Of a DNA stretch of 41,576 nucleotides, positions 15,910 through 24,553 are shown piece by piece. The stretch spans positions 1 through 41,576 of the forward strand of contig JAAYDY010000112.1 in the NCBI GenBank assembly GCA_012729015.1. Reading direction: 5' to 3'. The notes under the pieces were generated by a model. The model did not search any database, had not been told where the DNA came from, and saw only the letters and a list, made by a program, of their open reading frames with translations. A program made the position numbers and the translations under genes. Within the stretch, counting starts at the first letter, position 1; every line of letters begins with the position of its first letter. Source of the stretch: Phycisphaerae bacterium. Its GTDB lineage: Bacteria; Planctomycetota; Phycisphaerae; FEN-1346; JAACEH01.

Positions 15910-16830
15910 TCACTTCCTGCGGCGACGCATCACCAGGCCCGCGGCCCCAAGGCCCATGAGGCCCATGGTGGCCGGTTCCGGCACCGCCACCGCTTCGAGC
16001 GACTTGCCGTCACTGGAGGTCCGAAGCTGCCAGCTTCCATTATAGAGTTTGTCGGTGTTGCCGAGGACGGAATCCCATCCGGCAAGCGTCACGTTCGCAA
16101 GCGACGGCAGCGAGTTGCCGGCGCCGGTCACAGTCACCAACTGGAACACCTGGTCCGCCGTCGGGCTGAAACCGTCCAGCGTGCCGAGGTCCACGGTGAG
16201 GACGCTCCAGGCCACTTTGATCGATTCGAGCGTCGTGATGTGGCCGCGGTCGCTGTTGCCGTCCAGCTCGAAGGCGAGCGTGGCCGTGCCGGTGGTGTTC
16301 GTGAGGGCCAGTTCGCCGATCGAGAGGGTGTTGCCCGACCCGCTGACCTTGAGCATCTTGTCGGAGTAGCCGGTGGAGTAGAACTGGATCTTGCCCCCGT
16401 TGGTCGAGAAGCTGCCATTGTGGATGTGCAGACACGCGAGTTGCCCGGTGTGGAGGGCGTTGCTCTCGCCGACGATCGTCGTGCCGGACGTGCTGAGCGA
16501 TCCGCCCGGGGCAACGGCCACCGTTCCGCCGTGGAACCACAGTTGATTGGCCTCCAGATACCCCTCCACCAGCACTTGCGGCGGCAGGTAGAGCGGCGTG
16601 CTGTACTGGCCCAGCCTCAGGGTGCCGTTGACATCCAGCTGACCGGTTTCCGTGATCGTGACACTGACCACGGTGGCGGTGGAACCGAGTGTGAGCCCTT
16701 CATTGAGGACCTGCGCGTCGCTGACGTCTCTCGATGAAGACCATGTGGCGGCCAGCGCCGGCGTCGCCGCCCACACCACGGCCACCGCTACTGCAACCAG
16801 ACTCCCATAGCCTCTCTGCCCATGCGTCAT
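15910..16830 (-). CDS. Secreted PEP-CTERM sorting-domain protein
   Basis: 306 residues. The start at 16830 has GGAGG 5 bases upstream; an in-frame ATG five codons earlier has no such site. A signal peptide (about 1-27, ending ATPALA-A) leads into a beta-rich passenger full of short Gly/Thr/Ser/Asn repeats (GQLDVNGTLRLGQY, GTVAVAPGGSLSTSG), resembling autotransporter-like or dockerin-less solenoid exoproteins. The C-terminus is VPEPATMGLMGLGAAGLVMRRRRK: the PEP motif, a hydrophobic helix and a basic tail, recognised and cleaved by an exosortase. The protein is therefore exported and probably becomes surface-linked or part of a matrix. The exosortase is not in this window. Confidence 0.93.
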   Translation of the reverse strand: MTHGQRGYGSLVAVAVAVVWAATPALAATWSSSRDVSDAQVLNEGLTLGSTATVVSVTITETGQLDVNGTLRLGQYSTPLYLPPQVLVEGYLEANQLWFHGGTVAVAPGGSLSTSGTTIVGESNALHTGQLACLHIHNGSFSTNGGKIQFYSTGYSDKMLKVSGSGNTLSIGELALTNTTGTATLAFELDGNSDRGHITTLESIKVAWSVLTVDLGTLDGFSPTADQVFQLVTVTGAGNSLPSLANVTLAGWDSVLGNTDKLYNGSWQLRTSSDGKSLEAVAVPEPATMGLMGLGAAGLVMRRRRK

Positions 16831-16928
16831 CGGAACCTCCTCCATCCAGGTGGAATTGACCCTCTCGCCGGCGCGCCCACTGCGTCAGCCCACACTCGGC
16901 ACGCATGCCGGCCCGCTGTCTCGACAGA

Positions 16929-16956
16929 AGTATAGTCAGCCCCTCGACGGGGTCAA
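16929..16956 (-). promoter_or_regulatory. Promoter of the PEP-CTERM gene
   Basis: On the minus strand: TTGACC (16956-16951), 16-base spacer, TATACT (16934-16929). The leader would be about 90 bases before the ATG at 16830. It is one of the closest matches to consensus in the window. Confidence 0.6.
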
Positions 16957-17200
16957 ACCGCGGTTGCGCAGAAGTAATGTCGATTTTGCGCACGCCCTTC
17001 CACGGATGGTCCAATCTGTTGGTCTGGCGCAGCCCCACCGAAGCCGCTCTGGCCTATGGTGCGGCGTCCTATGGCGCGATGGGCACTTCTCGCGAGTGCT
17101 CCAAGTTCCCTGATTTTTGGCTTTGACGGCGCGGTCAAGCACGGGGGACTGGGCATCCTCACACAGGGTACGTGGGTCGGCGGCCCCTGGCGTCAGGCTC

Positions 17201-17228
17201 TTGCGTCCAGGACTGGAACCCTTAGAAT
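17201..17228 (+). promoter_or_regulatory. Possible promoter of the XylR-type regulator
   Basis: TTGCGT (17201-17206), 16-base spacer, TAGAAT (17223-17228), about 48 bases before the ATG at 17277. Moderate match only. Confidence 0.4.
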
Positions 17229-17276
17229 AGTCTCATAATCTGTCGTCATAGCGCACCATGGAGGCGTGGACGCGAC

Positions 17277-18428
17277 ATGCCCAAGAGGATCAAGGTCGGC
17301 GTGGCTATTCCCTGGGTGAACACCTACGGCATGCGTGTGGCCGAGGGCATAGCCAGAGAAACCGAACCGATGCGGTCGTGGATGGTCCGCTTCGCCATGA
17401 CGAACGATCAGGCGAAGCGTCTGCTGGCCTGGAAACCCGATGCGGTCATCCTGAACAAGGCTCGCCGGGAATGGGCCGACCTGTTTCGCGGCACGGGCAT
17501 CGTGTCGGTCAACTGGTCGGGATCGCCGGAGCCGGAGGGCATGCCGACGGTGCGCCCGGACGACGTGGCTGTCGGGCGCATGGCGGCGCGGCACCTGTTG
17601 TCTCGCGGCCTGAAGCACTTTGCCTACTGGGGCGGCGACGCGACTCTGTTCTCTCGGCGGCGATGGCTGGGCTTCACGGAAGCTCTCACCGCGGCCGGCA
17701 TTCCCGAACGGAACATAGCCCGAATCGACCTCGAAGACATCAACGACTGGAGGCCGTCGCGGGCATCGCAGGTGCAGACGATCCGCGAGTTGCCGCGACC
17801 GCTGGGCATGTTGGCGGTGACGGACGCCCAGGCATTGTATGCCAGCGACATGATACAGGATGAGGGATTGCGGATTCCCGACGACGTCGCCCTGATGGGC
17901 GTCGACAATGACGCGTTGTTCTGCAAGATGGCGCTGCCGCGACTGACCAGCGTAATCATGCCGGCGTTCGCCATAGGCCGGCGCGTCGTGAGGTTGCTGG
18001 CGGACATTCTCGCCGGCAAGGCGTCGGACTCACCGCTGGTGGAGTTGCCCCCTCTCGGCGTGGCCGTCAGGGGGTCTACCGACATTCTCGCGATCAGGGA
18101 CGAGGTGGTGGCGGCGGCGCTGCGCTTCGTCTACGCCAACGCGGATCGCAACATTTCGGTCGAGAACGTCCGGGACGCCTGCCTGATCTCGCGGAGGAAC
18201 CTGGAGCAGCGGTTTCGCAAGCACATGGGCAAGTCGCCGGCGGACGTGATACGACAAACGAGGATGGAGAGGGTCCAGTACCTCTTGCTCAACACCGAAA
18301 TGTCGGTCGAGGAGATCGCCGAAGGCTGCGGCTTCTGCAGCACCAGTTACCTGGTGTGCTCGTTCCGTCGGGAAATGGGCATAACGCCCACACAGTTCCG
18401 CAAGGCGGCAGAGATTCCCATGGGCTGA
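17277..18428 (+). CDS. XylR-type transcription regulator (LacI-like sensor + AraC helix-turn-helix)
   Basis: 383 residues. Residues about 5-270 are a type I periplasmic-binding-like sensor (KVGVAIPWVNTYG, MPTVRPDDVAVGRMAARHLLSRG, AVTDAQALYASDMIQDEGLRIPDDVALMGVDND), the fold of LacI effector domains. Residues about 280-380 carry two AraC-type helix-turn-helix units (NISVENVRDACLISRRNLEQRFRKHMG and MSVEEIAEGCGFCSTSYLVCSFRREMGITPTQFR). This architecture is that of XylR, which binds a free sugar and activates sugar-use genes. The gene points towards the A/B secreted cluster (convergent) and away from the PEP-CTERM gene (divergent), so either could be its target. The sugar cannot be read from the sequence. 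Confidence 0.92.
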   Translation: MPKRIKVGVAIPWVNTYGMRVAEGIARETEPMRSWMVRFAMTNDQAKRLLAWKPDAVILNKARREWADLFRGTGIVSVNWSGSPEPEGMPTVRPDDVAVGRMAARHLLSRGLKHFAYWGGDATLFSRRRWLGFTEALTAAGIPERNIARIDLEDINDWRPSRASQVQTIRELPRPLGMLAVTDAQALYASDMIQDEGLRIPDDVALMGVDNDALFCKMALPRLTSVIMPAFAIGRRVVRLLADILAGKASDSPLVELPPLGVAVRGSTDILAIRDEVVAAALRFVYANADRNISVENVRDACLISRRNLEQRFRKHMGKSPADVIRQTRMERVQYLLLNTEMSVEEIAEGCGFCSTSYLVCSFRREMGITPTQFRKAAEIPMG

Positions 18429-18516
18429 CTCGGGAACCTGCCGCAGGACTCCCGGCGCGACCGGCCGCAGGATGCCTGTGCGATCCGGCGCGGCCGTCCG
18501 TGGCGGCGATATGCCG

Positions 18517-18552
18517 CGCGGCCCCCTCCCCGGATGTGGCGAGGGGGCCGCG
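18517..18552. terminator. Bidirectional terminator between the regulator and family A2 gene
   Basis: An 11-12 bp perfect stem (GCGGCCCCCTC at 18518-18528 with 18541-18551) and a 12-base loop, placed between the convergent stops at 18428 and 18568. There is no U-run on either side. Confidence 0.5.
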
Positions 18553-18567
18553 GCGTCCTTGGTGCGG

Positions 18568-20127
18568 CTACGGTTTGCCCGTCTTCCACCCGTCGGTCGG
18601 GGCGGCCAGCGTCGGCCGGTGCTTCAGGTACATGCCCGTCACGAACGGTTCCCAGGCCTGTCCCTGGTGGAACCACGTGGCGCCTTCGTCCACGAGGCTC
18701 TTGTCCGGGAAGTACTTGTTGATCTCCTGGCAGAACTCCTTGTCGTTCTCGTACATCCAGCGGTCCACGTAGTCGAAGAAGGCGTCGTGGTTCCACTGCT
18801 TCTCGGCGCCGAGCAGGCGAATGGCCAGCGCCTGGCCCGGCCACGAGCTGGACGAGTTCGCGCGGCGGTAGGCCTCGCTCTGATAGTTCTTCCGGTCGCC
18901 CTTGTTCTGCCAGTCCTTCGGCTGCATGTGCTCGTACGGGCCCCACTGCGGACGCGGGATGTCGTTCTGGTGCTTGCCGCTGTGGCCGGCGAAGCAGACC
19001 TTCGCTCCCGTCCAGCAGTCGCCGTACATGGTCTGGTTGTCCTCGCCGAAGTTCACCTTCGGAAACTGTGCCGTCGGCGACGCCATCTGCTCATCGCCCA
19101 GCAGCACACCGGCCAGGACGATCGGGAACTTGCGGCCGCTGCCGTGACCGCCCCAGCCTTCCCAGCCCGGGTGACCGTTCTTGACGGCGCTCCAGTAGTC
19201 GATGCCCACCTGCACCATGTTCACCAGCAGGGGCTCCTTCTCCTCGGCCGTGAAGTCCAGCATCAGCATCAGGCCGCCCATCGACTGCGCCTGGCCTACC
19301 CACTGACCGTAGTGCGGCATGTTCTCCATCGGCTGATCGAATCCGAAGAAACCCAGGTTGACCCACGGCCGCTGGAACACGCGCACCCACGTCTCCAGCT
19401 TCGGCGCGTTCTCGGGCTTCGGCAAGGTGCGGAGCATCTGCCGCTTCAGGTGGCGGGCCAGGTACACGCGGTTCGTCGTGTCGCAGTAGCCCGGACGGAA
19501 CGCGTCGGCGGGCTGCGGCTCGGCCATGCAGGTCAGCACGGCGGCCGTCTTCACGGGGCTGTTGTCGCCCTTGGCGCGCTTCAGCGGCGGCATGTTCCGG
19601 TGGCCCACATAGGGCGTCACCGCGCCCTCGTCCAGCTTCAGGCTGATCGTCGAGACGAGGGAGTCGCCCGGCTTCATCGACACCGGCGGCACCGTCACCA
19701 CGTTGCGGCGGAACCAGTTCTTCACGCCGCTGTCCCAGCCCACTTTCTGCGTGGCCGACGGGTTCAGCATCGACCCGTTGCGCACGCGGTCGGCCACCTT
19801 CTCGCGGAGCCCCTTCTCGTTGGCGTCCAGTTCGTCCTCGCCGACCTCGGCGCCGACGCGCGGCTTGGGGTCGATGGCCGTGACCGTGACCGGACCCACC
19901 ACGTAGTAGTCGCCGTTGACGAACTGGCCCACGCGGGCTGGCGTCTCGAACGTCCACGTGATGCCATACTGCGTCACGCTCTCCTTCAGCGGCAACTCCT
20001 CCAGCGTCGGCGCCGCCGGCGCATTGTCTGCCGTGTACACGGTGGCCTGCGCCGGGCCGGCCATGGCCAGAGCCAGCGCCACCGCCGCCGCACACCCCGC
20101 CCATCGTCCAATCAAGCAGCACATCAT
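18568..20127 (-). CDS. Secreted protein of unknown family A (copy A2)
   Basis: 519 residues, ATG at 20127 (or 20124) with AAGGGAAAG upstream. A signal peptide runs to about 28 (GPAQA-T). I do not recognise the family. It is a paralogue of the protein at 26643-28127. Shared blocks, in order, are QYG(I/V)TWTF near 55, GD(Y/F)YVVGPVT(V/I)TA(I/M)DP, DRVRNGSMLNP, MKPGDSLVS, LTC(M/L)A...PADAFRP(G/S)YCD, VGID(Y/N)W followed by a Gly-rich stretch and GRK(F/L)PIV(L/F)AG(V/M)LLGD, GPYEH and HDAFF(D/A)YVDRWM. The helix-rich second half, with conserved His/Tyr/Trp, is compatible with an (alpha/alpha)6 polysaccharide-lyase-like fold; that is inference. It lies 42 bases downstream of the PLP enzyme gene, so it is last in a run of same-strand genes. 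Confidence 0.8.
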   Translation of the reverse strand: MMCCLIGRWAGCAAAVALALAMAGPAQATVYTADNAPAAPTLEELPLKESVTQYGITWTFETPARVGQFVNGDYYVVGPVTVTAIDPKPRVGAEVGEDELDANEKGLREKVADRVRNGSMLNPSATQKVGWDSGVKNWFRRNVVTVPPVSMKPGDSLVSTISLKLDEGAVTPYVGHRNMPPLKRAKGDNSPVKTAAVLTCMAEPQPADAFRPGYCDTTNRVYLARHLKRQMLRTLPKPENAPKLETWVRVFQRPWVNLGFFGFDQPMENMPHYGQWVGQAQSMGGLMLMLDFTAEEKEPLLVNMVQVGIDYWSAVKNGHPGWEGWGGHGSGRKFPIVLAGVLLGDEQMASPTAQFPKVNFGEDNQTMYGDCWTGAKVCFAGHSGKHQNDIPRPQWGPYEHMQPKDWQNKGDRKNYQSEAYRRANSSSSWPGQALAIRLLGAEKQWNHDAFFDYVDRWMYENDKEFCQEINKYFPDKSLVDEGATWFHQGQAWEPFVTGMYLKHRPTLAAPTDGWKTGKP

Positions 20128-20169
20128 GGTCTTTCCCTTTCTGATACGCGTCGCGCTCCGTTGTGACCC

Positions 20170-21207
20170 TCAGCCGCCCGCGGCGGCACGATAGACTTCT
20201 TCGTTGTAGGCGAACGTCTCGGTCAGTCCCCCGGTGTGAACGAACACGACGGTCGAGCCGGCGGCGATGCGCCCGGTGCGGACGAAATCGACCATGCCCG
20301 CCAGGCCCTTCGCCGTGTAGACCGGACTGACGACCACGCCCTCGGTCCGGCCCAGCAGGAGCATCGCCTCCAGGCACTGCGGCGTCGGTTCGCCGTAGTG
20401 CGGCCCGGCGTACGCGTCGGTGTTCCGCACGTCGTCGATCGTGAACCGCTCGCCGCTGCCGAGCATCGCCGCCGCGTCGTTCAGCACCTTCACGGTCGGC
20501 CCGCGCAGGGCCTCGTCGCTCGACGACGGCGCCACGTGGAACGACTGCACCGTGCCCGTGAATCCCAGCAGGCGCTTGCCGAGGACGAGCCCCGCCGTCG
20601 TGCCCAGCCGGCCGGAGACGCACACGGCGTCGATGCGCTGGCCCATGGCCGACGCCTGCTCCAGAATCTCCGCCAGGCAGAGAGCATAGCCCACGGCGCC
20701 GAATACCTCGTCGCGATGGCCCACCAGGTAGGGCTTGTGGCCCTGTGCCCGGAGTTCCGCCATGACGGCCTCTTTCGCGGCCGCTTGCTCCGCCGGGGCC
20801 ACCATCCGCACCTCGGCCCCGAACAGATGATCCAGCAGCAGGTTGCCTTGCGGCACCCCGTCGGTCTTGTGGTCCAGGGCGAGCACGAGCACGCACTTCA
20901 TGCCGCACCGCGCCGCCGCGGCCGCCGTCTGCCGGCAGTAGTTCGACTGCCCGGCCAGCCCGTGGACGATCACGTCGCAGCCCTCGGCCCGAGCCGCCGC
21001 AAGGCTGAACTCCAGCTTGCGAATCTTGTTGCCGCCGCAGCCCGTGCTCGTCAGGTCGTCGCGCTTGGCCAGCACGCGGACGCGCCCGCCGAGCGCTTCG
21101 GCGAAGCGCGGCCACGCCTCCAGCGGCGTCGGCAGGTGCGACAGCTCCACACGCGGCAGCGGCGACACGCACCGCCGCAACTCGTCCGTCGTCCAAGGTG
21201 TCGTCAT
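20170..21207 (-). CDS. PLP-dependent D-cysteine desulfhydrase / ACC deaminase-like
   Basis: 345 residues, the standard length. It belongs to the beta-family (fold type II) of PLP enzymes. The PLP lysine is K61 in GCGGNKIRKLE, followed by GLAGQSNYCRQTAAAAARCGMKCVLVL and, near the C-terminus, VFVHTGGLTETFAY, the phosphate- and ring-binding segments. Family members break D-cysteine into pyruvate, H2S and ammonia, or open 1-aminocyclopropane-1-carboxylate. The sequence alone does not separate the two, but D-cysteine desulfhydrase is the more common role. No signal peptide, so it is cytoplasmic, an odd companion for the large secreted proteins on both sides. Confidence 0.88.
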   Translation of the reverse strand: MTTPWTTDELRRCVSPLPRVELSHLPTPLEAWPRFAEALGGRVRVLAKRDDLTSTGCGGNKIRKLEFSLAAARAEGCDVIVHGLAGQSNYCRQTAAAAARCGMKCVLVLALDHKTDGVPQGNLLLDHLFGAEVRMVAPAEQAAAKEAVMAELRAQGHKPYLVGHRDEVFGAVGYALCLAEILEQASAMGQRIDAVCVSGRLGTTAGLVLGKRLLGFTGTVQSFHVAPSSSDEALRGPTVKVLNDAAAMLGSGERFTIDDVRNTDAYAGPHYGEPTPQCLEAMLLLGRTEGVVVSPVYTAKGLAGMVDFVRTGRIAAGSTVVFVHTGGLTETFAYNEEVYRAAAGG

Positions 21208-21280
21208 TGCGTTTCGGTTCTCCTTGCTCTCGGTTTCCGCCAGTGTGGTGCATCAGAGTCAACGCCGATTCTGGGGTGCC

Positions 21281-21420
21281 GGGTGCCATGCCTGCCCCGT
21301 CAGGCATGGGTGAGTCTCCTTGCCTTTCCGCGTGGCTGCAAGCAGCCACCCTACGCCCCAGCGGTCGTCATGTCATGTCCCGCAGCGTGTGGCGCGTGGC
21401 GCATGGTCGGACAGGCTCGA
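21281..21420. repeat. Repeat family R1 composite, partial copy (interior and right end)
   Basis: Contains GGGTGCCATGCCTGCCCC and the GTGGCTGCAAGCAGCCAC palindrome, then GGACAGGCTC at 21411-21420, the same right terminal sequence as the 178-bp element at 35062-35239. The left inverted repeat is absent. It lies in the gap between the PLP enzyme gene and family B2. Confidence 0.75.
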
Positions 21421-21432
21421 TCCTCTCTCCCG

Positions 21433-24141
21433 CTACTGCGCGGTCGCCCGCGCCACCTCGGCGGCCAGGGCGAACAGCTCGGCGCTGCGCTGCTGCCAGG
21501 ACGAGCCCACGATCCACGCCTGCCCGGCCAGTTCGTCGCCGGCCCGCCAGTTCGTCACAGGGCGGTTGTCGGGCTGGTTCATGCCGAAGTGGGCCATACC
21601 GCGCGCCATGGCCTGTTGCCGCTCGTCGAGCGTCGCCTGGCACCGCGCCGCCAGGTCGTCGCCGAGTTTCGCCCGAAGCTCGGGGCTCAACAGCGCCTCT
21701 TCGATGACAATCCGCGCTTCACAATGCTGAAGGCCCTCGCGCAGGTTCTCGTAGCGCGTCGAGGCCACCGGTCCGCGCGGGCCCGGCGCCAGGCAGTAGC
21801 TGTGAAGGTCCAGGTTCCGCCAACTGCTGTGGATGTACCGCTGCCAGATGTAGCCGGTCCACCGGCCGCGCTTGTCCTGGTACAGCGGCCAGAAGTCGGC
21901 CCCGAGGCGTCCGATGCCGCGCTGGTCGCCGGTGATGCACATCTCCGCCAGGTGGCTCCAGAGGACCGGCGTCTTGGGGTTCAGCGCGCGGTCGCGGTCG
22001 TAGTGCGTGACGAGACCGCGCCGGTTCCAGCCGTGCATCGACGCGTCGGCCGCGAAGTGCACGGACCAGACGACGGCCTGGTACTCGACGCGGGCGATGT
22101 CGTGGAACCGCGTCCCCTGGCGAACGCCGAAGTGCCCGTGCAGCGCCCACGGCACATCGGGCAGCAACTCGTTGAAGAACGCGATCTCCGGCTTCGTCGG
22201 ACGCTGGTCGCTGAGCATGCCGAGCATGACCGTGTCCTGAAGACCGCGCGCCTTCAGACGCTCCATCGCCTTCGCCAGCACCGGTTGCCACAGGGACTTG
22301 CTCGCGGGGTCCTCGTACGGCGGCAGGTGCTCGGTCGTCGTCTGGCCGGTCTTCTCGTCGAACACGGTCACCAGCGGCCCCTTGCCGAGGAACTCCTTGC
22401 GGGCCTCGCCGGCCTGCTGGAGCCACAGATGGTCCTTGCGGACCGTCTCGCTCTTGAGCATATAGATTTCCCAGACCCAAAGGACCACGATCTTCGGCCG
22501 CCCCATCTCGCGTGCCGCCGTGTCCAGGTAGCGGTCGAACACCGTGAAATCGTGATCGTACGACCCGTCGGCCTTGCGAATCCAGCGGACCATCGACTGC
22601 TCGTGCCCGAGATTGGTCTGCGCAATGAGCGGCACGTAGACCATGCGGCTGCCGGCGTCGCCGATCAGGCGGAAGCTGTCGCCGATCATCCGCCAGTGGT
22701 CGTCGGACCACAGAGGCGTCTTGTAATGCTCGGCCAACGTGTCGGGCGACTCGACCAGGTCCACCCACGTGCGGAAGTCCTGCGTGTCGGGCGCGGTCCA
22801 TCCGACCACGGTCACCTCGACGGGGACGGTCGTCGCCTTGCCCTCGGCCGCGACGAGGCGGACCTCTCCGGTGTAGAGCCCCGGCGCGGCCGTCTTGGGC
22901 ACGCTCACGGTGATCCACAGCGGGGCCACCGCCCCGAACACCGGCTCGACGAGGTCCGGCTCCGCGGGCCGACGCGAGGGCGCCGGCTTGGCGCGCACCG
23001 GGAATTCCTCCGGCGGCTCGTCCAGCAAGGCCGTCAGCACCTCCGCCTCGCGGGCGTAGAGCGGCAACTGCTCGCTGTAGGGCGTCGTCTGGTATTCCGA
23101 TCCGTGCGGCACGGCGTACCGGAGGCGCACGGCCGAGGCGGGAAGGATGGCGCCGCCCGGTCCGTGCAAATCGCCGGCGGTCGCCTTCAGGCCGCGGAGC
23201 GGCTCGGTCGAGCCCACGACGACCTTGCCCGAGAAGCTGCCGTTCTGCGGCGACACGATCCGCACCGGCCGCAGCGGCTCGTTGGGGTCGCCCCAGTCCA
23301 TGTCGAAGTCCGACATCAGCATGTCGCTGTTGTAGACCTGGAAGCCCTGGGGGCGCACGGCGTTGGGCGTCAGGCCGTCGCCCGAGGCCGCCGTCACGCG
23401 CAGGCGGCGCACCTCGCACGTGTTCCACATGAGGACGGGCACTTCCTTCTTTTCCTTGTCGCGCCGCCTGAGTTCGTTCTGCACCTTATGATAGGGCGCG
23501 CGCACCAGGTCCACCGCGACCACGTTGACGCCCTTGCGGAGCAGCTTCGACGGCAGCGGCACATCCGTCAGCCGCCGCAGGCGCGCCTGCCGGACTGCCG
23601 CGCTGCTACCGCTGACGAGCTTGTCACCGGCCGCAAACGCCTCGCGCGGGTACGGTTCGGCCAGCGTCTGGCGGCCCACGGGGCCGGCCGGCAGGTGGCC
23701 GCGAGCGACTTCCGTCCCATTCAGGTACACCACCGCCCCGCCGTAGTAATCCAGCGAAAGCTTCAGATCCCGGACGGCCTCCGGAGAGGCCACCTGGAAT
23801 TTCCCGCGCAGAGACAGGCGCACCAGGTACGGCGTCTTGGCGAACCGCAGCAGCGGCGCGCGCATCCACCCGGCGTCGTCGAAGTCCGGCTGCTCCCATC
23901 CGGTGGCAGGCTCGGCCGTGGCAGTGTCGAGCCACGTGGCGCCAAACTCCAGCGGCGTCGGGCCGTCGTCGGTGTCTATCATGGGCGGCTGCAACACGTT
24001 ATGCATCCGCCAGAAGCCGCCCGTGTCCAGCACCACCGTGGCCGGCGCCGACGCGCCGTCGGCCTCCTGGGCCGCACACACACCCGCGCACGCCAGCACT
24101 GCCGCAACCGCCAAGTTCGCCACAACCCAACGACTCGTCAT
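21433..24141 (-). CDS. Large secreted putative glycoside hydrolase, family B (copy B2)
   Basis: 902 residues with a signal peptide (about 1-24, ending VCAAQ). Residues about 60-240 form an extra jelly-roll-like module (DDAGWMRAPLL, VYLNGTEVARGHLP, LRKGVNVVAVDLV) like the galactose-binding inserts of beta-galactosidases. Residues about 260-460 form a beta-sandwich, and from about 470 to 860 comes the part shared with copy B1. Shared blocks are QDFRTWV(D/E)L(V/I)E(S/T)PDTLA, PLWS(D/E)(D/A)HWRMI, SMVRWI, FTVFDRYLDTA, EMGRPK(I/L)VVL, GLQD(T/V)(M/L)MLGMLSD(Q/A)RPTK and LAPGP(R/K)GPV. The layout resembles GH123/DUF4091-type enzymes, but no catalytic acid pair can be named with confidence, so the enzyme class is inference. 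Confidence 0.8.
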   Translation of the reverse strand: MTSRWVVANLAVAAVLACAGVCAAQEADGASAPATVVLDTGGFWRMHNVLQPPMIDTDDGPTPLEFGATWLDTATAEPATGWEQPDFDDAGWMRAPLLRFAKTPYLVRLSLRGKFQVASPEAVRDLKLSLDYYGGAVVYLNGTEVARGHLPAGPVGRQTLAEPYPREAFAAGDKLVSGSSAAVRQARLRRLTDVPLPSKLLRKGVNVVAVDLVRAPYHKVQNELRRRDKEKKEVPVLMWNTCEVRRLRVTAASGDGLTPNAVRPQGFQVYNSDMLMSDFDMDWGDPNEPLRPVRIVSPQNGSFSGKVVVGSTEPLRGLKATAGDLHGPGGAILPASAVRLRYAVPHGSEYQTTPYSEQLPLYAREAEVLTALLDEPPEEFPVRAKPAPSRRPAEPDLVEPVFGAVAPLWITVSVPKTAAPGLYTGEVRLVAAEGKATTVPVEVTVVGWTAPDTQDFRTWVDLVESPDTLAEHYKTPLWSDDHWRMIGDSFRLIGDAGSRMVYVPLIAQTNLGHEQSMVRWIRKADGSYDHDFTVFDRYLDTAAREMGRPKIVVLWVWEIYMLKSETVRKDHLWLQQAGEARKEFLGKGPLVTVFDEKTGQTTTEHLPPYEDPASKSLWQPVLAKAMERLKARGLQDTVMLGMLSDQRPTKPEIAFFNELLPDVPWALHGHFGVRQGTRFHDIARVEYQAVVWSVHFAADASMHGWNRRGLVTHYDRDRALNPKTPVLWSHLAEMCITGDQRGIGRLGADFWPLYQDKRGRWTGYIWQRYIHSSWRNLDLHSYCLAPGPRGPVASTRYENLREGLQHCEARIVIEEALLSPELRAKLGDDLAARCQATLDERQQAMARGMAHFGMNQPDNRPVTNWRAGDELAGQAWIVGSSWQQRSAELFALAAEVARATAQ

Positions 24142-24553
24142 TTCTTCAGCCTCCCGAACACCATCGTAAACCGCTCCGAGTCACAAGGTTAAACCGACGC
24201 GGAGCGCGCCGGGTGGTGCAGATACCCAGACACTGCGCACCGACGGGCGCGCGGGTCGGCTCCACCGACCCAACGGCATTCCGTGTGGGCAGAACGGCAG
24301 GCGCGATGCCTGCCCCGCCGAGGCGTGAGCGAGCAGGTGGAGTCAACAGACTCGACGCTCTCGTGGGTGTGGTGTGTCAGAATCCACGCCGAGTCCGGCG
24401 CGTCACACTCTGGAGCGACGGCTTGGCCCGAGCACAGTCGGGGGGCGCAGTTCGGCGCGTGGGTCCGGTGGACCCACCCTACGTCCTGGTGTAGTGCGTC
24501 ACTCAGGGTGTAGTGCGTCACTCAGGAATATGCAGTCTGCGTGACGCCCTGCA
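24142..24553. other. Intergenic region with repeats between B1 and B2
   Basis: About 410 bases without a gene. It contains inverted-type copies of the GGGTCC/GGACCC family (24250-24280 and 24461-24487), a degenerate R1 fragment (24301-24340) and the tandem 19-base repeat listed separately. Confidence 0.55.
24488..24525. repeat. Perfect tandem duplication of a 19-base unit
   Basis: GGTGTAGTGCGTCACTCAG occurs twice without a gap (24488-24506 and 24507-24525). A related inverse, GTGACGCCCTGCACTAT, at 24541-24557 overlaps the stop of the gene at 24554, so the RNA could pair into a stem at the 3' end. Confidence 0.8.

Larger units (their letters stand above)
16846..17276. other. Divergent intergenic region between the PEP-CTERM gene and the regulator
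   Basis: About 430 bases carrying one promoter for each direction (16929-16956 minus, 17201-17228 plus). No gene is supported. As the only divergent space next to the XylR-type regulator, it is the best place to look for its operator. Confidence 0.5.

Noticed and set aside
20236..24192. 1,318-codon open frame on the plus strand across family B2 and the PLP enzyme gene
   Set aside because: It is opposite two well-supported genes and reads as Arg/His/Gln-rich sequence typical of the reverse strand of GC-rich genes; it has no domain, signal peptide or ribosome-binding site.
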